28,154 nucleotides of DNA from contig JBCDCE010000053.1 of the NCBI GenBank assembly GCA_039182515.1, forward strand, positions 1 through 28,154, given 5' to 3'. Source of the stretch: JBCDCE01 sp039182515 (lineage in GTDB: Bacteria > Pseudomonadota > Alphaproteobacteria > Rhodobacterales > Rhodobacteraceae). Positions 7,516-14,900 of the stretch are shown here, piece after piece (position 1 is the stretch's first letter; the number at the start of each line of letters is the position of its first letter). A model generated the notes under the pieces. That model searched no databases and was not told the origin of the DNA. It saw only the letters and a program-made list of their open reading frames with translations. A program made the position numbers and the translations under genes.

Positions 7516-9014
7516 CGAGAAGTTCGGTCCGTTAAGATCGCCTCGGCCACGTGCTTGGCGGACAGGACCACCATCGGGATACCCGCACCCGGATGGGTCC
7601 CCCCGCCGGTCAGATAAAGGCCCGGAAGCTTCGTTCTCGCGCGGGGCCGTGTCAGGGCGGAGGTCATCCCGTGCGGGCTCTTGCCGTAGAGCGATCCGTT
7701 CGAGCCGGGAAACATCGCTGCGAATCCGGCGGGCATTGTCAGGCTCTCTTGTGGTATCGGCTCGGGCCGAAACGTCATGTTCGATTTCGCCAACGTCTCG
7801 AAAACCGTCGTTTGACATTGCGCTGTCTCCTGTGGGGATACGTGTAAATTTGGGGTTGGTGGCGCGTTCATGATGATTTCAAACCGCTCCAAGCCAGAGG
7901 GGGAGTCCATGCCGCTTTGGCCTTCACCACGATCTTGCGCGCAGATGTAAAGCGTTGGGTCTTGGGGCATTTCTCCGCGTGCCAGGGGGCCAAATTCCGT
8001 TTTTGGGTCTTCCCCGAAAAAAACGGTGTGATGGGCCAGTTCTGGGCCGTGGGGTTTTGCAGCAAAGGCATAGACACATGCCGAAAGGGCGCGCGGGCTG
8101 ATCGCTTTTGTGGGCACTTGAGGCTGAGCGGTTTGACCCAACAGCCCGTCATGCAAAGCCTTTGGGTCGCCGGCATGAATGACCCAGGCCGCCGGAATCC
8201 GCTGTCCCTCTTGGGTTACAACGCCAGTGATTGAGCCGCTTTGCGTTTCAATACGCGCTACGCCTGTGTTCAACCTGATGTCTGTGCCTTGGGTTTCAGC
8301 CAAAGTACCGAGCGCTTGCGCCAGCTGTGACATCCCACCTTTGATGCGCCAAACGCCTTTAGCTTCGGAATGAGAGATGAGGCTGAGAAGGGCAGGGGAC
8401 TGATAAGGTGATCCGCCGACATAGGTGGCGTAGCGTCCAAATAGCTGGCGCAGGCGCGCGTCTTTGAAACTTGCCACCAAGCTGCGCGACATCGTTGCAA
8501 GCGGCAGAAGGCTCGTAAGCGTTTGTGGGCTTCGCAGGGCTGCAAGGGCCAGCTCAGTCACGCTGGGTGAGGCAGCCTGCATCATTGGGGCGTCAAAAGC
8601 TTCAAAGAGCGTTTTGGCTTTCTTGGCATAGGCCAGATAGTCGCTTTGCGCGCGGGGTCCGCCCCAGGCCAGGATATTCTCGGCAGTGGCTTCTGGATCT
8701 GCCATCAAATCAAAGCAGGAACCATCGCGCCAGTAATGGCGAGCCAAAATTTGTTCGGGGATGAGCGTCACATGATCTTCGAGGCGCTGGCCAAGATCCG
8801 CGAACAGCGCATCGAACACTGGTTTCATGGTCATGACAGTGGGGCCAGTGTCGACAGGTCCTGCAGGGGAGGGCAACGTGCGCATTTTGCCGCCTAAGTG
8901 GCCATGTGCTTCGAGCACCGTGACGCCAAAGCCCGCATGGGCCAAACGCGCAGCACTCGCCAGGCCTGCAAGACCTGCTCCAATCACTACAACCTTGTTC
9001 CGATCTTTGATCAT
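7425..9014 (-). CDS. crtD: Hydroxyneurosporene (methoxyneurosporene) desaturase CrtD
   Basis: CrtD is the FAD-dependent 3,4-desaturase acting on 1-hydroxy (or 1-methoxy) carotenoids, a paralogue of CrtI. From the ATG at 9014 the 529-residue protein opens with MIKDRNKVVVIGAGLAG (dinucleotide fold at residues 8-17), then GGKMRT and DTGPTVMTM. Near the C-terminus it has GLYLTGGGTHPGAGIPMVVLSAKHVAEAIL. A GTG at 9056 in the same frame lies inside the PpsR operator and is an unlikely start. The last 30 or so residues are rich in Ser, Thr and Pro and are read over the crtC 5' region in another frame. Without that tail the length fits the roughly 495 residues usual for the family. Confidence 0.94.
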   Translation of the reverse strand: MIKDRNKVVVIGAGLAGLASAARLAHAGFGVTVLEAHGHLGGKMRTLPSPAGPVDTGPTVMTMKPVFDALFADLGQRLEDHVTLIPEQILARHYWRDGSCFDLMADPEATAENILAWGGPRAQSDYLAYAKKAKTLFEAFDAPMMQAASPSVTELALAALRSPQTLTSLLPLATMSRSLVASFKDARLRQLFGRYATYVGGSPYQSPALLSLISHSEAKGVWRIKGGMSQLAQALGTLAETQGTDIRLNTGVARIETQSGSITGVVTQEGQRIPAAWVIHAGDPKALHDGLLGQTAQPQVPTKAISPRALSACVYAFAAKPHGPELAHHTVFFGEDPKTEFGPLARGEMPQDPTLYICAQDRGEGQSGMDSPSGLERFEIIMNAPPTPNLHVSPQETAQCQTTVFETLAKSNMTFRPEPIPQESLTMPAGFAAMFPGSNGSLYGKSPHGMTSALTRPRARTKLPGLYLTGGGTHPGAGIPMVVLSAKHVAEAILTDRTSRWRSTPTAMPGGTSTASAPMANAPSPSSPS

Positions 9015-9049
9015 GCGCGTGCAACTGCCGTTGACTCGTTTCAGCAATG

Positions 9050-9067
9050 TGTCCACTATAATTGACA
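9050..9067. promoter_or_regulatory. PpsR/CrtJ operator TGT-N12-ACA (crtD-crtE)
   Basis: Exact palindrome TGTCCACTATAATTGACA in the divergent region between crtD and crtE. Its right half contains TTGACA (9062-9067), a good -35 for a plus-strand promoter, with TATAGT-like sequence at 9082-9087 (a short 14-base spacer). A degenerate second half-match (TAT-N12-ACA) occupies 9075-9092, and a CTATA-TGC-TATAG dyad lies at 9074-9086. The arrangement would let one repressor control both divergent carotenoid operons. Confidence 0.72.
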
Positions 9068-9125
9068 GGTAGACTATATGCTATAGTTTACACTTGGTCG
9101 ATTTTGGATCTTGCGGAGAAAGCTG

Positions 9126-9995
9126 ATGGATGTGTCAAAACGGATCGAGGCCGCCATTGCTGACGTTGTCGCGATTGGCCAAAAGCCGCCCTCTCCGCCC
9201 AAGCTTGCCAGCGCGTTGAATTATGCCGTGACGCCAGGCGGCGCGCGGATCAGACCAACGATTTTGCTCTCGGTGGCAAACGCTTGCGGCGATGATCAGC
9301 CGCAGATTGCCAATGCAGCTGCCGCAGCGCTGGAGCTTATTCATTGCGCCTCGCTTGTGCATGACGATCTGCCCATGTTTGACGACGCAGACACACGGCG
9401 CGGCAAACCAACAGTGCACCGCGCTTATAGCGAGCCCTTGGCTTTGCTGACCGGTGACAGCCTCATTGTGCTGGCCTTCGATGTGCTCGGGCGGATTGCG
9501 CATCTTGATGCTCAGCGGGCTATATCTCTTATTCAGATCCTCTCGCATCGCACTGGGATGCCCGGTGGCATTTGTGCGGGCCAAGGTTGGGAGAGTGAAG
9601 CGGAAGTGGATCTCTCTGCCTATCACCAAGCCAAAACTGGTGCGCTCTTCATCGCAGCGACCCAGATGGGCGCCGTTGCGGCAGGCCAGGATGCAGAACC
9701 TTGGTTTGAACTGGGTGCGCGTATTGGGGAGGCCTTCCAAGTGGCCGACGATCTGCGGGACGCCCTTTATGACAGCGAAACGCTCGGCAAACCCGTTGGC
9801 CAAGATGAAGCCAATGCGCGCCCCAACGCCGTTGCCCTTCTGGGTGTGAAAGGAGCCATTAGCCGACTGCACGACATTCTCGGCGGCGCAATTTCGTCTA
9901 TCCCGTCTTGCCCAGGCGAAGCGCAATTGGCGCAAATGGTGAAGATGACAGCCGAACGCCTGACACCGTCCGTTGCGGCTGTTCCTGGGGAATAA
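9126..9995 (+). CDS. crtE: Geranylgeranyl diphosphate synthase (CrtE)
   Basis: CrtE extends FPP/IPP to the C20 geranylgeranyl diphosphate used both for carotenoids and for the bacteriochlorophyll tail. The 289-residue product has the first aspartate-rich motif DDLPMFDD at residues 80-87 and the second, DDLRD, at 208-212. It also has GGARIRP at 38-44 and RRGKPTVH just after the first motif. I chose the ATG at 9126, which has GGAGAAAG directly upstream; an in-frame TTG at 9111 is less likely. crtF starts six bases after the stop, so the two are co-transcribed from the promoter region near 9060. Confidence 0.96.
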   Translation: MDVSKRIEAAIADVVAIGQKPPSPPKLASALNYAVTPGGARIRPTILLSVANACGDDQPQIANAAAAALELIHCASLVHDDLPMFDDADTRRGKPTVHRAYSEPLALLTGDSLIVLAFDVLGRIAHLDAQRAISLIQILSHRTGMPGGICAGQGWESEAEVDLSAYHQAKTGALFIAATQMGAVAAGQDAEPWFELGARIGEAFQVADDLRDALYDSETLGKPVGQDEANARPNAVALLGVKGAISRLHDILGGAISSIPSCPGEAQLAQMVKMTAERLTPSVAAVPGE

Positions 9996-10001
9996 GGATC
10001 C

Positions 10002-11132
10002 GTGGTCAGTTTCACCGATCCAGCGCAGCCCCGTATTGGGCTTTTTGAGCGCGCACGCGGTGCTGCCAATCGCCTGGTGGCAAAACCTGGGTTTCAATCC
10101 TGGGCGGCACGCTTTCCCCTGACGCGGCGTATTGCGCGCAAAGAAGGCGAGGCGCTTTTTGATCTTGTCTCTGGCTTTGTGCAAAGCCAAGCGCTTTGGG
10201 CGCTTGTCGAATTGGATGTGCTTCGCGATCTGGCGCAGCATCCGCAAAGTGCTGCAAATCTTGGACTCAAGCACGGCATCGCTTCTGAGCGGATGACGCT
10301 TCTTTTGCGCGCGGGAGCGGCCATGGGTTTAATGCGTGAAGGCAGCGCCGGATTTCACATCACTCGAAAAGGCTCTGCGCTCTTAGGTGTGCCGGGGCTT
10401 GAGGCGATGATCCGGCATCACGATGTGCTTTACAGAGATCTCGCAGATCCCATTGCTGTGCTCAAAGGTGAGAAAAAAACTGAGCTTGCTGAGTTTTGGC
10501 CCTACGTCTTTGGTGGCGCCATGCCTGCTGAGCAAGCGGAGGTCTATTCGGATCTCATGGCCGATAGCCAAAAGCTTGTCATCGAAGACACTTTGCATGC
10601 TGTGTCTTTTAAAGGTGTAAAGCGCTTGATGGATGTGGGTGGCGGAAGCGGCGCCTTTCTCTCTGCAGTCCTAAAGTCAACTAAGCCCTTAGAGGGCATA
10701 GTTTTCGATTTGCCCGAGGTCGTCCCGCATTCGCTCGCGCGATTTGATCAAGAAGGCTTGGCAAGCAGGGCTGAGGTGCGGGCGGGATCCTTTAAGACGG
10801 ATGCTTTGCCGCAAGGTGCAGACATGATCTCGCTGGTGCGGGTCCTCTATGACCATTCAGATGAAACCGTCGCGGATCTCCTCGCCAAAGCCTATGCGGC
10901 TTTGCCAGAAGGCGGACGGATTCTCGTCTCTGAGCCGATGCTCGGCGATTCTAAGCCGCATCGTCCAGGAGATGTTTACTTTGCATTTTATTGCATGGCG
11001 ATGCGCACGGGGCGCGCGCGTCAACCTGCGCAAATCGCTGAAATGCTGAAAAACGCAGGGTTTGGCGAAGTAAATTGCCCTGTAGTGGCGCGTCCTTTTG
11101 TGACGAGCGTGGTTCTAGGGCAGAAAATCTGA
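10002..11132 (+). CDS. crtF: Hydroxyneurosporene O-methyltransferase (CrtF)
   Basis: CrtF transfers a methyl group from S-adenosylmethionine to the 1-hydroxyl of demethylspheroidene-type carotenoids. The 376-residue protein has an N-terminal winged-helix/dimerisation part with the FDLVSGFVQSQALWALVELDVL block (residues 53-74) and the SAM-binding loop LMDVGGGSGAF at about 209-219, followed by FDLPEVVPH. The start is a GTG at 10002 with AAGGAT a few bases upstream, six bases after crtE. The SAM loop and family N-terminus make the call secure; the exact start is slightly less so. Confidence 0.94.
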   Translation: MVSFTDPAQPRIGLFERARGAANRLVAKPGFQSWAARFPLTRRIARKEGEALFDLVSGFVQSQALWALVELDVLRDLAQHPQSAANLGLKHGIASERMTLLLRAGAAMGLMREGSAGFHITRKGSALLGVPGLEAMIRHHDVLYRDLADPIAVLKGEKKTELAEFWPYVFGGAMPAEQAEVYSDLMADSQKLVIEDTLHAVSFKGVKRLMDVGGGSGAFLSAVLKSTKPLEGIVFDLPEVVPHSLARFDQEGLASRAEVRAGSFKTDALPQGADMISLVRVLYDHSDETVADLLAKAYAALPEGGRILVSEPMLGDSKPHRPGDVYFAFYCMAMRTGRARQPAQIAEMLKNAGFGEVNCPVVARPFVTSVVLGQKI

Positions 11133-11142
11133 CATATAGATA

Positions 11143-11160
11143 TGTCCATTTGCATTGACA
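11143..11160. promoter_or_regulatory. PpsR/CrtJ operator 1 at bchC
   Basis: Exact TGT-N12-ACA palindrome (TGTCCATTTGCATTGACA). Its right end is the TTGACA that forms the -35 of the bchC promoter. It is separated by 8 bases from a second identical-pattern site, the spacing known for cooperative CrtJ binding at Rhodobacter capsulatus bchC. Confidence 0.82.
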
Positions 11161-11182
11161 CTTAAGTGTGTAAGTTTAAACT
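11155..11182 (+). promoter_or_regulatory. Probable sigma-70 promoter of bchC
   Basis: TTGACA at 11155-11160 matches the -35 consensus exactly. TAAACT at 11177-11182 matches four of six -10 bases, with a 16-base spacer. Both boxes are covered by PpsR/CrtJ palindromes, so repressor and RNA polymerase would compete. The likely transcript starts around 11190, leaving a leader of about 55 bases before the bchC ATG. Confidence 0.65.
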
Positions 11183-11186
11183 GACA
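11169..11186. promoter_or_regulatory. PpsR/CrtJ operator 2 at bchC
   Basis: Second exact TGT-N12-ACA palindrome (TGTAAGTTTAAACTGACA). It covers the probable -10 box at 11177-11182 and is centred 26 bases from operator 1, on nearly the same helical face. Confidence 0.82.
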
Positions 11187-11243
11187 AGTGGACTATAAGG
11201 TAAGAAGGACGACTCGGCTGAGTCGGCCCGAGGGAGAATAGAA

Positions 11244-12191
11244 ATGTCGGTGGAGACCACGGCTGTTGTATTGCAGGGCCCGAAGAGCCTTGGCATTGCA
11301 CCCCTGGCTTTACAGGATCCTAAGGCCAATGACCTTGTGATCGACATTCATTATTCTGGAATTTCCACAGGAACTGAAAAGCTCTTTTGGTCAGGCGACA
11401 TGCCGCCCTTTCCTGGTATGGGGTATCCGCTTGTGCCTGGGTATGAAGCCGCCGGTGAAGTTGTGGAAGCGGGACCTGAGACGGGCTTCCGCCCTGGCGA
11501 GATGGTTTTCGTGCCAGGGGCCAATTGCTACGATGGTGCTTTCGGTCTCTTTGGCGGATCTGCGCGGCGCTTGGTAAGTGATGCGGGTCGCGTTACCCGG
11601 ATCGATTCCTCGCTTAAGGCAGAAGGCGCGCTACTGGCGCTTGCGGCCACTGCGCGTCATGCCTTGGCGGGCCTGAACCATGCTTTGCCCGATTTGATTA
11701 TTGGTCACGGTGTGCTGGGGCGTTTGCTTGCCAGGTTGACCCTTGCCGCCGGTGGTCCTCCCCCCACGGTGTGGGAAATCTTCCCGAACCGCATGACCGG
11801 GGCAGAGGGCTACAGTGTAATTCATCCTGACGAGGACAGCTGCAAAAGCTACAATGCAATCTACGACGCCTCTGGGCGCGGGGATCTCCTGAACAGCTTT
11901 ATTGGGTCTCTGGCCAAGGGCGGCGAGATCGTACTGGCTGGATTTTACAAAGAACCCCTCAGCTTTGCTTTCCCGCCTGCCTTCATGAAAGAAGCGCGCT
12001 TTCGGATTGCGGCGGAATGGACCCCTGATGATCTGATGGCCACGCGGGCTTTGGTCGAAAGCGGCGCGTTGTCGCTTGAGGGATTGATCACACACACACG
12101 CCAAGCGGCGGATGCGGCTGAAGCCTATCCTGTGGCTTTCCAAGACCCAACTTGCCTGAAAATGATCCTTGATTGGAGTACGATGCAATGA
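11244..12191 (+). CDS. bchC: Bacteriochlorophyllide a dehydrogenase (BchC)
   Basis: BchC oxidises the C-3 hydroxyethyl group of 3-hydroxyethyl bacteriochlorophyllide a to the acetyl group, one of the last ring-modifying steps. The 315-residue product belongs to the medium-chain (alcohol) dehydrogenase superfamily. The GTEKLFWSGDMPPFPGMGYPLVPGYEAAGEVVEAG block (about residues 42-77) is typical of BchC, and a nucleotide-binding half follows. The ATG at 11244 is preceded by GAGGGAGAA. It is the first gene of the bchCXYZ-puf run and its stop overlaps the bchX start (ATGA). Two PpsR sites and a promoter lie upstream. Confidence 0.95.
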   Translation: MSVETTAVVLQGPKSLGIAPLALQDPKANDLVIDIHYSGISTGTEKLFWSGDMPPFPGMGYPLVPGYEAAGEVVEAGPETGFRPGEMVFVPGANCYDGAFGLFGGSARRLVSDAGRVTRIDSSLKAEGALLALAATARHALAGLNHALPDLIIGHGVLGRLLARLTLAAGGPPPTVWEIFPNRMTGAEGYSVIHPDEDSCKSYNAIYDASGRGDLLNSFIGSLAKGGEIVLAGFYKEPLSFAFPPAFMKEARFRIAAEWTPDDLMATRALVESGALSLEGLITHTRQAADAAEAYPVAFQDPTCLKMILDWSTMQ

Positions 12192-13189
12192 CCCTTGATG
12201 TGCCTAATCTGAAGGATTTCTCGGATCGTTTGCGCGATGAAGCAAATGAGGATCTGGCCGACATCGTTACGGAAGAACCAACGTCTAAAACCCAGATCAT
12301 TGCGATCTACGGTAAAGGCGGGATCGGCAAAAGCTTCACGCTTGCGAACCTCAGCCACATGATGGCCGAACAGGGCAAGCGTGTTTTGTTGATTGGCTGT
12401 GACCCGAAGTCTGACACCACCTCGCTGCTTTTTGGCGGCAAGGCATGTCCCACGATCATTGAGACCTCGACCAAGAAAAAGCTCGCGGGCGAGGAAGTGA
12501 AAATCGGGGACGTCTGCTTTAAACGCGGCGGTGTATTCGCCATGGAACTGGGTGGGCCAGAAGTGGGTCGAGGCTGCGGTGGGCGCGGTATCATCCACGG
12601 CTTCGAGCTTCTTGAAAAGCTCGGCTTCCATGATTGGGACTTTGATTACGTGCTCTTGGATTTCTTGGGCGACGTGGTTTGCGGTGGCTTTGGTCTGCCC
12701 ATTGCGCGGGACATGGCGCAAAAGGTGATTTTGGTCGGCTCTAATGACCTGCAAAGTCTCTATGTGGCCAACAACGTGTGTTCCGCCGTGGAGTATTTCC
12801 GCAAGCTTGGTGGCAACGTGGGTGTGGCTGGGCTTGTGATCAACAAAGACGACGGGTCTGGCGAAGCGCAGGCTTTTGCAAAGGCCGTTGATATCCCGGT
12901 GCTGGCGAGTATTCCGCAAGACGACGACCTTCGGAAGAAATCCGCAAATTATCAGATTGTCGGCACCGATGCTTCCCCTTGGGGTGGGCTCTTTGCTGAG
13001 CTCGGAATGAATGTGGCCAAGGCACCGCCTGTGCGCCCAACGCCTTTGAACCAAGATGAGCTCCTTGAGCTCTTTGATGGGTCTGAGACTGGGGCTGGCT
13101 ATGTCTTGGAGCCCGCAACCGACGAAGACATGCGTGGCCCAGATGCCAAGCCGAAAGAGAGCCTTGAGGTGATCTATGATGCGGTTTGA
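12188..13189 (+). CDS. bchX: Chlorophyllide a reductase iron protein (BchX)
   Basis: BchX is the nitrogenase Fe-protein-like reductase (L-protein) of chlorophyllide a oxidoreductase. It passes electrons with ATP hydrolysis to BchY/BchZ, which reduce ring B to the bacteriochlorin. The 333-residue protein has the P-loop GKGGIGKS at residues 42-49, CDPKSDTTS at 71-79, and the two cysteines that bridge the shared [4Fe-4S] cluster of the dimer at C130 (GRGCGGRG) and C165 (VVCGGFG). The ATG at 12188 overlaps the bchC stop. A TTG 15 bases earlier is in frame but less likely. The gap to bchY carries a palindromic repeat. Confidence 0.97.
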   Translation: MTLDVPNLKDFSDRLRDEANEDLADIVTEEPTSKTQIIAIYGKGGIGKSFTLANLSHMMAEQGKRVLLIGCDPKSDTTSLLFGGKACPTIIETSTKKKLAGEEVKIGDVCFKRGGVFAMELGGPEVGRGCGGRGIIHGFELLEKLGFHDWDFDYVLLDFLGDVVCGGFGLPIARDMAQKVILVGSNDLQSLYVANNVCSAVEYFRKLGGNVGVAGLVINKDDGSGEAQAFAKAVDIPVLASIPQDDDLRKKSANYQIVGTDASPWGGLFAELGMNVAKAPPVRPTPLNQDELLELFDGSETGAGYVLEPATDEDMRGPDAKPKESLEVIYDAV

Positions 13190-13225
13190 TGTGACAGGTT
13201 TTGCGCCGCGCTTTGCGCGTCGCCA

Positions 13226-13259
13226 GGCTGGGGCGTTGCCCCAGACCCCAGAGTATTTC
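13226..13259 (+). repeat. REP-like palindromic intergenic element, copy 1
   Basis: The bchX-bchY gap contains a perfect 7-base stem CTGGGGC-GTT-GCCCCAG (13228-13244), followed by ACCCCA and GAGTATTT. The second copy at 21412-21454 on the other strand shares the layout GGGGC-loop-GCCCC, GACCC and GAGTATTT. This looks like a dispersed REP/palindromic element of Rhodobacterales. In the bchX-bchY mRNA it would form a stable hairpin. Confidence 0.6.
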
Positions 13260-13279
13260 AGCCAAGAAAAAGAGTGCCA

Positions 13280-14839
13280 GTGAGCAAGCAAGTCACATAT
13301 GACGCGACCCATCAGGTTGATGTGGATGAAGGGCTGGCCCGTGAGGGCGGCCCGGTCTCTGCGGATGGACTTGGGTGCCATGGTGGCGCGGGCGAGATGG
13401 AAGCCGCCGCGCGCGCGGCGGGCAATTCCGAAATGCTCGATCAGTTTGCCAAGGATTATCCTCAAGGGCCACACGACAAGCCGCAATCGATGTGCCCGGC
13501 CTTTGGGTCACTGCGCGTGGGACTGCGCATGCGCCGCGTGGCGACTGTGCTCTCTGGATCAGCCTGCTGTGTCTATGGCCTGACCTTCGTGAGCCACTTT
13601 TATGGGGCCCGGCGCTCTGTGGGCTATGTGCCGTTCAACTCGGAAACGCTTGTGACTGGCAAGCTTTATGAAGACATCCGCGATTCGGTGCACGAGATGG
13701 CGGATCCCGAAAAATACGATGCGATTATCGTCACGAACCTTTGTGTGCCAACGGCTTCAGGCGTGCCTTTGCGGCTTTTGCCTGACGCGATCAATGGCGT
13801 ACGCGTGATCGGCATTGATGTGCCAGGCTTTGGGGTTCCAACCCATGCGGAAGCGAAGGATGTTTTGGCGGGTGCAATGCTTGATTATGCCCGCGAAGAG
13901 ATTGCGAACGGCCCGGTGCCTGCCCCTCAAGGGAGCAAAGATGATCGGCCTTCTGTAACGCTTTTGGGCGAAATGTTCCCGGCAGATCCAATGATGATCG
14001 GGGCGATGCTGGCACCTATGGGCTTGAGCGCGGGCCCCGTGGTGCCTTGCCGGGAATGGCGCGAACTTTATGCAGCGCTTGATTGCGGCGCGGTGGCTGC
14101 GATTCATCCGTTCTACACGGCGGCTGTGCGCAGCTTCCAAGCGGCAGGTCGCCCTGTCTTTGGATCCGCGCCGGTAGGTTATGATGGAACTGCTGCTTGG
14201 CTTGCGCGGGTGGGGGACATCTTCAACATCCCAGAAGCGCAAATCGCGGCCTCGCAAAACGCGTTTTTACCAGCGATCAAAGGCGCGTTGGAAGGCACAC
14301 GGATCGACGGCACCATCACGCTGTCGGGTTATGAAGGCAGCGAGCTTTTGGTGGCACGGCTTCTAACCGAGTGTGGCGCGCGGTTGCCTTACGTTGGTAC
14401 GGCTTGCGCCAAATCCCCTTGGAACGAAGAAGACGCAGCCTGGCTCGAAGCACATGGCTCAAAAGTGCAGTTTAGAGCCTCTCTAGAAGATGATTGCGCC
14501 GCAATGGAAGCGATCAAGCCAGACTTGGCCATCGGGACTACGCCCGTTGTTCAAAAAGGCAAAGAACTGGGTATTCCGAGCCTATACTTCACCAACCTGA
14601 TTTCTGCGCGCCCTTTGATGGGGCCTGCGGGGGCTGGGTCTTTGCAAGAAGTGGTTCGAGCGGCCATGGGCAACAAAGATCGTATGTCGGACATGAAAGC
14701 TTTCTTTGAAGGCGTGGGCAATGAAGACACTGCCGGTGTTTGGGAAGGCAGTCCGAACCTGCGCCCTGATTTCCGGGCTCAACATCAGCGCAAACTCGAC
14801 AAGGCAGCGCGTGCGGCCAAAGCGGCGGAGATGATCTGA
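13280..14839 (+). CDS. bchY: Chlorophyllide a reductase subunit Y (BchY)
   Basis: BchY is one of the two NifDK-like catalytic subunits of chlorophyllide a oxidoreductase. With BchZ it holds a [4Fe-4S] cluster and the substrate, and it accepts electrons from BchX. From the GTG at 13280 it is 519 residues. Cysteines suited to cluster binding are C72 (SMCPAFGS), C96/C97 (SGSACCVYGL) and C155 (TNLCVPTASGVPL). The GTG at 13280 sits a few bases after AAAGAG; an in-frame GTG at 13274 would add two residues. The gene follows bchX after a 90-base gap holding a REP-like repeat and is followed by bchZ 61 bases later. Confidence 0.95.
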   Translation: MSKQVTYDATHQVDVDEGLAREGGPVSADGLGCHGGAGEMEAAARAAGNSEMLDQFAKDYPQGPHDKPQSMCPAFGSLRVGLRMRRVATVLSGSACCVYGLTFVSHFYGARRSVGYVPFNSETLVTGKLYEDIRDSVHEMADPEKYDAIIVTNLCVPTASGVPLRLLPDAINGVRVIGIDVPGFGVPTHAEAKDVLAGAMLDYAREEIANGPVPAPQGSKDDRPSVTLLGEMFPADPMMIGAMLAPMGLSAGPVVPCREWRELYAALDCGAVAAIHPFYTAAVRSFQAAGRPVFGSAPVGYDGTAAWLARVGDIFNIPEAQIAASQNAFLPAIKGALEGTRIDGTITLSGYEGSELLVARLLTECGARLPYVGTACAKSPWNEEDAAWLEAHGSKVQFRASLEDDCAAMEAIKPDLAIGTTPVVQKGKELGIPSLYFTNLISARPLMGPAGAGSLQEVVRAAMGNKDRMSDMKAFFEGVGNEDTAGVWEGSPNLRPDFRAQHQRKLDKAARAAKAAEMI

Positions 14840-14900
14840 TGATGGCGCATCGCATATCACCCTGCGCCGTGCATGTTTGCCCTAAGCTGGAGGCCCGGTC

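Noticed and set aside
9135..10274. 379-codon open frame antisense to crtE and crtF
   Set aside because: It mirrors two certain genes and has no recognisable domain; codon-structure shadow.
12125..13486. 453-codon open frame antisense to bchX
   Set aside because: It mirrors bchX and the bchY start, is His/Arg-rich and lacks family features.
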